Source: Candidatus Solincola jinzensis (GTDB lineage Bacteria > Actinomycetota > Geothermincolia > Geothermincolales > RBG-13-55-18). Taken from it: 6,953 bases of DNA. Where the stretch lies: the NCBI GenBank assembly GCA_015711875.1, contig JACVJG010000156.1, positions 1-6,953 of the forward strand, in the 5' to 3' direction. This document shows, piece after piece, positions 1 through 5,321 of the stretch. A program made the translations under genes and the position numbers. Position 1 is the first letter of the stretch, and every line of letters starts with the position of its first letter. A model generated the notes under the pieces. That model ran no database searches, was not told the origin of the DNA, and saw nothing but the letters and a program-made list of their open reading frames with translations.

Positions 1-700
1 TGGTGCCGCCGCTTTCCTCATCCCCGCCGCCGTTCTCTCCTTCCGTACCCTGCGAAGCGCCCTCCTCCTTTTCCGCTGCGAAATATAGCCCTGCATCCGG
101 AAGCTTGTTGAAGGACTCTCCGGCCTCGGTCAGGTACTGCCGCAGCAGGGAGGTGCTGGTGTAGAGGTTATGCGGCGCGCGCCGCGAGCGTTCCCTCCAG
201 AAATGCGAGGCGTCCTCCGTGACGTAGAGAAGCCCCGATGCCTGCACCATGGAGATCACCGCCGTGGACCCGCCGCTGCATATCAGCAGGGGGTCCAGGA
301 AGTAGACGATATCTATGTCCGAGGGGCGGGCGCTGCGCGTGGGGCCGATGGCCTGGGAGTCCCTGGACAGGTAGATGCAGATGAAGCGGGTCACCCCTCC
401 CTCCACCAGCTCCTCGTACACGATGTCGGCGTCAACGATGCCGCTCTGCGGGCGCGCCTTGGGGTCGTTTTCCACCTTCACCGCCAGGGGGCGGCGGGTC
501 ACCAGGTCCCATGAGGCCACGACCTCTCCCGTGAGGGGGTTAACGGGCGGCTTCTCCGGTTCGGGGGGTGGGGCCACGGTCTCATCGGCCACCCTGGAGG
601 CTTTGCATCCCGCCAGGGGCGAGAGAAGGGCGAACAGGAGCAGTGAGGGGATGAGGGCGATAAGGGATCCGCGTTTGCGTGCCCTCGCTTTGGCAGCCAT
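1..700 (-). CDS. DUF3048 (YerB-like) lipoprotein, 3' end beyond window
   Basis: Exported lipoprotein of the DUF3048/YerB family; the biochemical role of the family is not established. The frame is open from an ATG at 700-698 to the left edge, giving 233 codons. The start is set by an AAAGGAG Shine-Dalgarno 8 nt upstream. Residues 1-32 form a lipoprotein signal: basic MAAKARARKR, a hydrophobic core, then the lipobox LAGC with C32 as the lipidation site. A Pro/Glu-rich linker (39-52) follows. The DUF3048 N-terminal domain then shows NPLTG (54-58), RPLAVKVEN (70-78), ARPQSG (82-87), VYEELVEGGVTRF (94-106), IGPTRSARP (118-126) and FWRERSRRAPHNLYTS (167-182), all typical of the family. Residues 209-233 are a Glu/Gly-rich low-complexity linker, probably joining to the C-terminal domain outside the window. 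It is separated by 325 bp from the amidohydrolase gene on the same strand, so it is probably transcribed on its own. Family assignment is from remembered motifs. Confidence 0.9.
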   Translation of the reverse strand, partial: MAAKARARKRGSLIALIPSLLLFALLSPLAGCKASRVADETVAPPPEPEKPPVNPLTGEVVASWDLVTRRPLAVKVENDPKARPQSGIVDADIVYEELVEGGVTRFICIYLSRDSQAIGPTRSARPSDIDIVYFLDPLLICSGGSTAVISMVQASGLLYVTEDASHFWRERSRRAPHNLYTSTSLLRQYLTEAGESFNKLPDAGLYFAAEKEEGASQGTEGENGGGDEESGGT

Positions 701-745
701 ATATCGCACTCCTTTCCTAGGCGCATATCCGCCTACTTCTGCCTT

Positions 746-751
746 GTTATA
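746..751 (-). promoter_or_regulatory. Candidate -10 box for the DUF3048 gene
   Basis: Read on the minus strand this is TATAAC, five of six matches to the sigma-70/SigA -10 consensus, in a locally less GC-rich stretch. It would place transcription start about 38 nt before the ATG at 700. No TTGACA-like -35 hexamer lies 15-18 bp upstream, so the call rests on one hexamer and its position. Confidence 0.3.
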
Positions 752-1004
752 TGGGACTCCGTCATGGCGTGGTTTCCCGGCGCGCTCGGCGCGATGGGGT
801 TCCTACCGCCGCTTCGTCGCTATCTTTTTCGTCTCCCGTCCTCGTCCCTCCTTTGTTGAGGCGACAGACACATGAGCACGGGAGCGCTGAGAACGACGGT
901 GCCTTACTACAGCCCTTCAAGAAAAACCGCTTTCCACATCCTTATGACGCCATAGGAATTTCATCGGTTCTGCCCATCTGCCCGTTCTCCGGATACAGGT
1001 ATTT

Positions 1005-1018
1005 GCCGTAGTGACGGC
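1005..1018 (-). terminator. Stem-loop after the amidohydrolase stop, possible terminator
   Basis: GCCGT-CACT-ACGGC on the minus strand forms a perfect 5-bp stem with a four-base loop. It begins 7 nt beyond the TAA stop of the amidohydrolase gene. No T-run follows (next bases are AAAT), so it does not meet the classical intrinsic-terminator pattern. It may be a weak or U-less terminator or a 3'-end stabilising hairpin. Confidence 0.25.
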
Positions 1019-1025
1019 CGCGTCT

Positions 1026-1886
1026 TTAGCTTTGGCGCTCTTCAAGCCCGAAGAGGCGGGCGGCGTTGAGTCCCAAGATGCCGTCGCGGTAGACGCTTCC
1101 CTCCAGGCCGCGGCGGGCGTCCGCCAGGGTGCGCCGGTATGGCAGCAGTGGGTAGTCGGTGGCGAAAAGGAACCTTTCCCCGCAGGCCATCTCGGCGGCC
1201 AGGCGGTAGATATCGCTGCGGTAGAGATAGGGGGAAGCGGCGGTGTCGTAATAGACGTTGCGGCAGGCCTCCGCCACCTCGGGCATCAGTTCGTAAAACG
1301 GGAGGCCGCCTCCCCAGTGGGGCAGGATGAGCTTGAGGCCGGGGAATGACTTGATGAAGTGGTAGATCTTTTCCGGCGTCACCGGACCCTTGCCGGGGTA
1401 ATCGTGCCCCACCGGCTCGTTCACGTGGATCATGAGCGGCACGTCGAATGCCTGGGCGAGTTCCGCCAGGGGCCCCATGATCTTGGCGTCGCAAGGGTCG
1501 AAACCCTGGGGTTGGGCGTGCAGCTCACCCAGCCCCCTGGCGCCCGCTTCCAGGCAGCGCCGCGCTTCCTCCACCGCCCTTTCTCCGAGCCGGGGGTTGG
1601 TGATGGCGAAGGGGAGGAAGCGGCGCGGGTTTGCGGCGGCCACCTCCAGGAGGTAATCGTTGTTCTCGCTGCAGCGTTCCAGGGTCGCCCAGGGGAAAGG
1701 GCAGAGCACGGCCATATCCACCCCGCAGGCGTCCATCTCCGCCAGCATCTCGCCAGGACTGGCCATGCGCGCCTTGCCATGCGAGAACATGAGCCTGAAG
1801 GCGGCTTCCTCCGCGCCCACGCTTTGCGGGCGCTCCCTGGCGGAGGGCGGGAACATATGGGCGTGGGCGTCCAGGACGAAGGTCAT
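1026..1886 (-). CDS. Amidohydrolase family 2 metal-dependent hydrolase (COG2159-like)
   Basis: Probable cytosolic TIM-barrel metal-dependent hydrolase or decarboxylase of the Amidohydro_2 superfamily, which includes ACMSD-type enzymes; the substrate cannot be told. The protein is 286 aa, a normal length. Visible motifs are HAH at residues 8-10 on the first strand (VLDAHAHMFPP), GELH (120-123), IH with H154 (MIHVNEPVGH), PHWGG with H190, and FATDYP with D244. These fit the HxH/H/H/D metal site of the superfamily. The C-terminal GLNAARLFGL is also typical. The ATG at 1886-1884 is chosen because the first beta strand and HxH follow at once, as in the family, with a weak AAAGG 10 nt upstream. The frame stays open upstream to 2123, but that 79-residue extension looks non-coding: it reads a duplicated fragment of this gene out of frame. 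No signal peptide. The gene is divergent from the HEAT/GT2 operon. Confidence 0.88.
   Translation of the reverse strand: MTFVLDAHAHMFPPSARERPQSVGAEEAAFRLMFSHGKARMASPGEMLAEMDACGVDMAVLCPFPWATLERCSENNDYLLEVAAANPRRFLPFAITNPRLGERAVEEARRCLEAGARGLGELHAQPQGFDPCDAKIMGPLAELAQAFDVPLMIHVNEPVGHDYPGKGPVTPEKIYHFIKSFPGLKLILPHWGGGLPFYELMPEVAEACRNVYYDTAASPYLYRSDIYRLAAEMACGERFLFATDYPLLPYRRTLADARRGLEGSVYRDGILGLNAARLFGLEERQS
1796..1863. repeat. 68-bp direct repeat, copy 1 (inside amidohydrolase 5' end)
   Basis: Identical base for base to 1984-2051, at an offset of 188 bp. This copy lies inside the amidohydrolase gene and encodes residues from about 9 to 30, including the second His of the HAH metal motif. Identity stops abruptly on both sides (position 1795 is C against A at 1983; 1864 is T against C at 2052). 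Confidence 0.97.
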
Positions 1887-2065
1887 CCCGCCACCGCCTT
1901 TGCCCGCCGTCCCGGCCTCGGGAGGAAAAGGCACCTGGAACGGGAAAGGAGCGGCCTCCCCCTCCATGGCGCGAGCACGTACATGAAGGCGGCTTCCTCC
2001 GCGCCCACGCTTTGCGGGCGCTCCCTGGCGGAGGGCGGGAACATATGGGCGCTCGCTCCTGTCAT
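1883..2065 (-). pseudogene. Partial duplicate of the amidohydrolase 5' end (60-codon ORF)
   Basis: In the frame that reads the second repeat copy as protein, an ATG at 2065-2063 opens a 60-codon ORF. Residues 6-27 (AHMFPPSARERP... to EEAAF) are the same as residues 9-30 of the amidohydrolase. The first metal-binding His is replaced by Ser (SAHM against HAHM), and the sequence after EEAAF is unrelated to the enzyme and rich in Arg and Pro. It therefore cannot be a working enzyme and is best read as a duplicated remnant. Its TGA (1885-1883) overlaps the ATG of the intact gene (1886-1884) in an ATGA arrangement, so coupling as a leader ORF is possible but unproven. No good Shine-Dalgarno site precedes it; the nearest AAAAGG is about 13 nt away. 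Confidence 0.4.
1984..2051. repeat. 68-bp direct repeat, copy 2 (upstream of amidohydrolase)
   Basis: Exact second copy of 1796-1863. It lies about 100 bp upstream of the amidohydrolase start. The offset of 188 is not a multiple of three, so in the amidohydrolase frame this copy is read as unrelated, Arg-rich sequence. Perfect identity suggests a recent duplication, recent gene conversion, or an assembly error. Confidence 0.97.
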
Positions 2066-2206
2066 CAAGATCGCTCATCCTTTTCCCTGGCGGCGTCCCC
2101 GTGGATGAGGGGTACTTGCTCATTCTGGCGGCCGTCCGCGCCCGGGCGCCCTGCGATAAACACGCGGTCGGTGAAACCGCTTCCGCGGGCGGTGGCGCGA
2201 GCGGCG

Positions 2207-2250
2207 TGCCGGAGATGCCGCCGTGCCGCGAGGCACGAGGCCTTCCGGCG
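2207..2250. other. Long imperfect hairpin with GCGA tetraloop
   Basis: On the plus strand three helices stack: 2207-2214 with 2243-2250 (8 pairs, two of them G-U), 2217-2219 with 2239-2241 (3 pairs), and 2222-2227 with 2232-2237 (6 Watson-Crick pairs). The loop GCGA (2228-2231) is a GNRA tetraloop. Only small internal loops interrupt it. No T-run follows on either strand, so it is not a classical terminator, and it matches no riboswitch I know. In GC-rich DNA such pairing can arise by chance. Confidence 0.4.
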
Positions 2251-2323
2251 AGACCTCAACATACCCTCCCGTCCCCTCCGGCGCGCATACCCTCGCTTGT
2301 CGCGCCGGCCGTGCCGCTTCTCG

Positions 2324-2329
2324 GTTATA
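2324..2329 (-). promoter_or_regulatory. Candidate -10 box for the amidohydrolase direction
   Basis: Minus-strand TATAAC, five of six matches to the SigA -10 consensus. A TTGGCA hexamer (minus strand, 2349-2344) lies upstream but the spacer is only 14 bp, shorter than the usual 16-18. The resulting leader would be over 400 nt and would include the hairpin and the duplicated fragment. Confidence 0.22.
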
Positions 2330-2366
2330 TCGAGGCGCCTTGCTGCCAAGCGTCGGCGACACGCTT

Positions 2367-2372
2367 TATAAT
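2367..2372 (+). promoter_or_regulatory. Candidate -10 box for the HEAT/GT2-like operon
   Basis: A perfect TATAAT in an otherwise GC-rich setting, placed to start transcription about 40 nt before the ATG at 2420. No convincing -35 hexamer stands 16-18 bp upstream; TTGCTG at 2340-2345 is 21 bp away. Confidence 0.45.
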
Positions 2373-2419
2373 ATCAAAGACATGCCGAAAGGCCCGCCCG
2401 CGAGAGCGAAGGGGGAAGC

Positions 2420-3739
2420 ATGGGACTGGCATTGTTTTCCATCCTCCTCGTGCTGGTCGTGCTCCTCTCCCTTTTCGCCCTGTATCTGCTGGCGCGCATA
2501 CTGAAGATCTACGCGAAAGCGCGAAGGCTCGAGACCATGCGCGGCTACGAGACCATACTCTACGCCGCCCTGCAGAAACTCACCCCTGAGAAGACCCTGG
2601 AGACGCTGATCCCCGACCCCGACCGCAAGGCGCTGGAGGAGGTTCTGCTACGCATGGGGGACGAGGGACCTGAGGGCATCAAGGAGAAAGTCATCTCCCT
2701 TTACGGCCTGGCCTGGTTCAAGGACCGGAGGATGCGCGATCTGCGTTCTCGCCGCAAAGCGAGGCGGAGCGACGCGGCGAGACGCCTGGGGAGGATAGGC
2801 GATCCCGATTGCGTGGGTGCGCTCAAGGCCTTGCTCGAGGATGGCAGGGAAGAGGTAAGGGAGGCGGCGCTTTTCTCCCTGGGAAGGATCGGCACCAGGG
2901 AGGCTCTCGAGGCCATGCTGAGCGGGCTGGAGAAAGGAGGGCGCTGGTCCCAGGAAAAGGCTGCCGAGGCGGTGGAGGAGGCCGGGGACGAATCGCGCTT
3001 GGTGCTCAGGGAGCTGTTGGAGAGCGAAGACCCTCGTCACCGCGCCTTTGCCGCGGAGGTACTGGGCGGGGTAGGGGGCGAGGAGGAGGCACTGCTGCTC
3101 GAACGGGCCCTCGGCGACGGGGAAGTGGATGTAAGGGCTCGCGCGGCGGCCTCTCTGGGGAGGATGGCGCGACCGGCATCCCGCTCCGCGCTAGTCGGGG
3201 CTATCGAGGATCCCGCTTGGGAGGTGCGGGCACAGGCCGTAAAAGCGCTTGGCCGCATAGGGGACGGAGAGGATGCCCCCGTCCTGGCCCGCGCCCTGCG
3301 CGACTCCGAGTGGTGGGTGAGGAACAACGCCGCCGCCGCGCTGCGCGAGATAGGGGCGGCGGGAGAACCCTTCCTGGTGGAGTCGCTGTGGAGCGAGGAC
3401 CGCTTCGCGCGCGAGACGGCGGCGCAGGCTCTGGAGGAGAGCGGCGCGGTGGAGCGCATGGTGCGGGAGCTTGAGGTGGATGAGGGGATGGAGCGCGCCC
3501 AGCGCGTCATCTCCCGCCTGGCGGAGATAGGATGCGTGGCGACCCTCGCGCAGGTTTTCTCCGATCTTCCCCCGGGAGACCTTAAGGACCGCTTGCATGG
3601 GGTCCTCGCGGGAACGCACTCCCCTGAGCTGGCGCGCCTGCTGGACGATCACGAGAGCGGAAAAGAGGCTGAGGTCCCTGTTTGGGAAGGCGACAAGGGA
3701 GGCAACCAGGTCCGGCGCGGGGAGGAAGAGGGGCGGTAA
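2420..3739 (+). CDS. Membrane-anchored HEAT-repeat protein
   Basis: Probable protein-protein interaction scaffold at the membrane; the partner is likely the product of the next gene. The 439-aa protein starts at an ATG preceded by AAGGGGG 4 nt upstream. Residues 3-25 form one strongly hydrophobic segment followed by basic residues (RILKIYAKARR), which predicts an N-outside anchor with the rest in the cytosol. After an alpha-helical linker region (about 40-110), HEAT/PBS-lyase-like repeats of about 30 residues run from about 117 to 345. Recognisable units include DAARRLGRIGDPD (118-130), REAALFSLGRIG (147-158), VRARAAASLGRMA (238-250), VRAQAVKALGRIGD (269-282) and VRNNAAAALREIG (300-312). A more diverged helical part (346-410) and a charged tail follow. 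No Cys-based cofactor motif suggests lyase activity, so the PBS-lyase resemblance reflects only the repeat fold. It is the first gene of a two-gene operon, with 4 nt between its TAA and the next ATG. Confidence 0.92.
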   Translation: MGLALFSILLVLVVLLSLFALYLLARILKIYAKARRLETMRGYETILYAALQKLTPEKTLETLIPDPDRKALEEVLLRMGDEGPEGIKEKVISLYGLAWFKDRRMRDLRSRRKARRSDAARRLGRIGDPDCVGALKALLEDGREEVREAALFSLGRIGTREALEAMLSGLEKGGRWSQEKAAEAVEEAGDESRLVLRELLESEDPRHRAFAAEVLGGVGGEEEALLLERALGDGEVDVRARAAASLGRMARPASRSALVGAIEDPAWEVRAQAVKALGRIGDGEDAPVLARALRDSEWWVRNNAAAALREIGAAGEPFLVESLWSEDRFARETAAQALEESGAVERMVRELEVDEGMERAQRVISRLAEIGCVATLAQVFSDLPPGDLKDRLHGVLAGTHSPELARLLDDHESGKEAEVPVWEGDKGGNQVRRGEEEGR

Positions 3740-3743
3740 CAGG

Positions 3744-5060
3744 ATGTCCCTTTACCATGCCCTGGCATATCTGGCCATCGCGTATTACCTGCTACTCTAC
3801 TCCGTGCATCTTGTTGTCCTGGCCATGGGTTACTGGGCGGCACGGCGCTGGAAGCACGCGGGATATATCGAGGAAGCGCACCGCCTCTCCCGCAGCCCTT
3901 TGGTGCCGCCCGTGACCATCGTCGCGGAGCTCGGCGCCATGGGCGATGACGCGGTCCGCTGGGTCGACCACGCGCTCTCCCATCGCTTTCCCCAGCTGGA
4001 GGTGATGGTCATGTGCCGGGAGCACGACGATCCCGGGATAGACCTTCTGGTCAAGGCCTATTATCTCCGCCGCGTGGACCGGGTTTACCGCAAGGTGCTC
4101 GATTCCCCGGAGCCGCATGAGGTGTACCAGAGCGATGACCGGCGCCTCACCCTGGCCGTGGCGCACGGGGCGCGGGGCGGGGAACTGCTCAACCTGGCCC
4201 TCAACCTGGCCCGCTACCCGCTTTTCGCCGTGGCCGACCGTTGCTCGTTTATGGCCGAGGACGCCCTTCTCCGCATGGTCAGGCCGTTTATGGAGTCTGA
4301 GGCGTGCGCTCCCGCCGTCATGGGGGTTGAGATACCCCTGGATATGGAGAACGACGACATGCTCCCACCTCGCCGCGTCACCAGGTTCTGCCTCGTGGAA
4401 TCGCTGCGCATCCAGATGGGCTATATGGCCGGAGCCCCTTACCTGGGCGGGCCTGCCGCCACCTATGACTCCTTCACCCTCTACCGCAAGGAGGACCTTT
4501 TCGCGGCGAAGGGTTTCAACGAGGCATCGTCGGTTCTGGAGGCCAGGATGGACATGACGCTGCGGCTGCACCGCCTCATGATCGGTGACCGGAAGCGCTA
4601 CCGCTTCGTCTTCCTCCCGCAACTCGTCGCCAGGCGGAGTTTCCCGCGCACCTGGAGGGAACAGGTGCGTGAGGTCGAGGAGCGGAAGAGGGCGACAAGG
4701 AGATCCTTAGCCAGCCATAATGACATGTTCTTGCGGCGGCGTTACGGGTTGCTGGGCATGGCGCACCTGCCGGCTTTCTGGTTTTTCGTCAACCTGGCGC
4801 CCCCCATAGGCCTAGCGGCCTTTTCCCTCACCCTGCTCTTCGTGGCCCTGGGCATGGTGCGCTGGGTGTCATTGATTGTTTTTCTGGGGGCTTTCACCGT
4901 CTATCCCGCCCTAGTGGGGTTGTTGGCGGTGGCCGCGGCGCGCAGGGAGCTCGGCATACTGCGAGGCCAGGGCGCGCTGTTGTACGTCTACGCTTTCCTG
5001 GCCCAGCTGTGGTTCCGGCAGCTCTCCTCCCTGGCCGCGATGGTGGGAAGGCGCCGGTGA
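3744..5060 (+). CDS. GT2-like membrane glycosyltransferase, probably catalytically degenerate
   Basis: This 438-aa protein has the build of processive membrane family-2 glycosyltransferases (PgaC/BcsA type): a TM segment at about 5-30, a cytosolic GT-A-like domain (about 54-330), then several TM segments between about 341 and 429. Fold landmarks remain: PPVTIV (55-60), FPQLEVMVM (82-90), the LNLALNLARYPLFAVAD stretch (149-165), LYRKEDLFAAKGF (246-258) and MDMTLRLHR (269-277). The catalytic positions look changed: the usual VDDGS reads MCREH (90-94), the DxD reads ADR (164-166), the ED before MDLTLRLHR reads AR (267-268), and QxxRW reads QVREV (307-311). This is a by-eye alignment. It implies no ordinary sugar transfer; a structural or regulatory role with the upstream HEAT protein is an inference. 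The ATG at 3744 is chosen over the in-frame ATG at 3597 because the latter would lie inside the HEAT gene, and AGAGGGG precedes 3744. No frameshift or internal stop is seen, so the gene seems maintained. Confidence 0.82.
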   Translation: MSLYHALAYLAIAYYLLLYSVHLVVLAMGYWAARRWKHAGYIEEAHRLSRSPLVPPVTIVAELGAMGDDAVRWVDHALSHRFPQLEVMVMCREHDDPGIDLLVKAYYLRRVDRVYRKVLDSPEPHEVYQSDDRRLTLAVAHGARGGELLNLALNLARYPLFAVADRCSFMAEDALLRMVRPFMESEACAPAVMGVEIPLDMENDDMLPPRRVTRFCLVESLRIQMGYMAGAPYLGGPAATYDSFTLYRKEDLFAAKGFNEASSVLEARMDMTLRLHRLMIGDRKRYRFVFLPQLVARRSFPRTWREQVREVEERKRATRRSLASHNDMFLRRRYGLLGMAHLPAFWFFVNLAPPIGLAAFSLTLLFVALGMVRWVSLIVFLGAFTVYPALVGLLAVAAARRELGILRGQGALLYVYAFLAQLWFRQLSSLAAMVGRRR

Positions 5061-5125
5061 TGAGGCTGGCTCGACATATAGGAAGGTCATGGCGAGTTAC
5101 TAAAGTGCTTGGGAGGGAATCATAG
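5060..5125 (+). CDS. Possible 21-residue small ORF overlapping the GT2-like stop
   Basis: TGATG at 5058-5062 couples the GT2-like stop to an ATG opening a 21-residue basic ORF (MRLARHIGRSWRVTKVLGRES, ending TAG at 5123-5125). A GGGAAGG lies about 9 nt upstream of the ATG. The overlap and the ribosome-binding site are what one expects of translational coupling, but so short an ORF arises easily by chance and I recognise no family. It could also be the stub of a lost third operon gene. Confidence 0.2.
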   Translation: MRLARHIGRSWRVTKVLGRES

Positions 5126-5180
5126 CCACCTATCAAAGGGCAAAAATACACTCTTTAAGGTACGTTATCGAAAAATGACA

Positions 5181-5190
5181 GTAAGGGATG
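5181..5190 (+). repeat. GTAAGGGATG direct repeat, copy 1
   Basis: Ten bases identical to 5215-5224, 34 bp apart start to start, between the AT-rich core and the DUF362 start codon. The position would suit an operator or activator site, but no regulator is suggested by the sequence. Confidence 0.4.
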
Positions 5191-5214
5191 CGGGAAGAAG
5201 CCGCTCATGCTCAT

Positions 5215-5224
5215 GTAAGGGATG
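5215..5224 (+). repeat. GTAAGGGATG direct repeat, copy 2
   Basis: Second exact copy of the 10-mer at 5181-5190. Flanking bases differ, so the shared unit is just these ten bases. Confidence 0.4.
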
Positions 5225-5321
5225 ATCAACAGGGGGGCGGTGGAGAAGGCATCGGGAGCGTTTCGCAGACAGCCGCTTTTTAACAGGGCGGCAAGCGCGA
5301 GAGCAGCGGTTGGAGCCCGGA

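Larger units (their letters stand above)
701..1025. other. Intergenic spacer between two minus-strand genes
   Basis: No credible gene is visible here. Plus-strand ORFs in the stretch have no Shine-Dalgarno site and no recognisable protein. The part nearest 700 carries the Shine-Dalgarno site and a candidate -10 box for the DUF3048 gene. The part nearest 1025 carries a 5-bp stem-loop after the amidohydrolase stop. A second small inverted repeat (CGCGC, TCG, GCGCG) lies at 781-793 with no T-run on either strand. The middle (about 800-960) shows nothing I can name. Confidence 0.6.
1887..2419. other. Divergent intergenic region
   Basis: This 533-bp spacer separates the minus-strand amidohydrolase start from the plus-strand HEAT gene start. 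It holds the second copy of the 68-bp repeat, a long imperfect hairpin (2207-2250), a smaller hairpin (GCGGT 2164-2168 with ACCGC 2176-2180), two copies of the 9-mer CATACCCTC (2260-2268, 2286-2294) and candidate divergent -10 boxes near 2324 and 2367. ORFs crossing it are Arg-rich, lack Shine-Dalgarno sites and match nothing I recognise. Confidence 0.6.
5061..5321 (+). promoter_or_regulatory. AT-rich spacer upstream of the DUF362 gene
   Basis: Apart from the possible small ORF at its start, this spacer holds no gene. Positions 5131-5180 contain only 16 G/C bases of 50, a sharp drop from the surroundings, as is common for promoters. I could not pick a convincing -35/-10 pair; TACACT at 5147-5152 is the best -10-like hexamer and it is weak. 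The 10-mer GTAAGGGATG occurs twice (5181-5190, 5215-5224) and CTCATG is repeated in tandem at 5203-5214. No terminator hairpin with a T-run for the upstream operon is visible. Confidence 0.4.

Noticed and set aside
781..793. Inverted repeat CGCGC-TCG-GCGCG as a terminator
   Set aside because: Only five base pairs and no T-run on either strand; such repeats are common in GC-rich DNA.
1359..2108. Plus-strand 249-codon ORF opposite the amidohydrolase
   Set aside because: It is antisense to a clear metal-dependent hydrolase, has no ribosome-binding site and no motif. Its length comes from third-position G/C in the real gene.
2140..2340. Possible riboswitch (cobalamin or other) in the structured divergent spacer
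   Set aside because: Neither strand shows the conserved core sequences I know for cobalamin, SAM, TPP or c-di-GMP riboswitches; only generic GC-rich hairpins are present.
2065..2349. 94-codon minus-strand ORF in the divergent spacer, with a moderately coding-like end (GFTDRVFIAGRPGADG)
   Set aside because: The first two thirds are Arg-rich low-complexity sequence, there is no Shine-Dalgarno site, it overlaps two other open frames and no family is recognisable; GC-rich DNA gives such ORFs readily.
3597..3743. Upstream in-frame ATG that would add 49 residues to the GT2-like protein
   Set aside because: The extension would lie inside the 3' end of the HEAT gene in another frame and is basic and unstructured; the ATG at 3744 begins directly before the first TM segment and has a ribosome-binding site.
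3792..4622. Long (276-codon) ORF antisense to the GT2-like gene
   Set aside because: It lies wholly inside a plus-strand gene with recognisable GT2 landmarks and TM segments; long antisense frames are expected opposite GC3-rich genes. The product (His/Gly/Val-rich, no motif) is not protein-like.
5088..5102. Mini-ORF of four codons (ATG GCG AGT TAC TAA) with AGGAAGG just upstream
   Set aside because: Four codons carry no statistical weight; it overlaps the slightly better supported 21-residue ORF in another frame.
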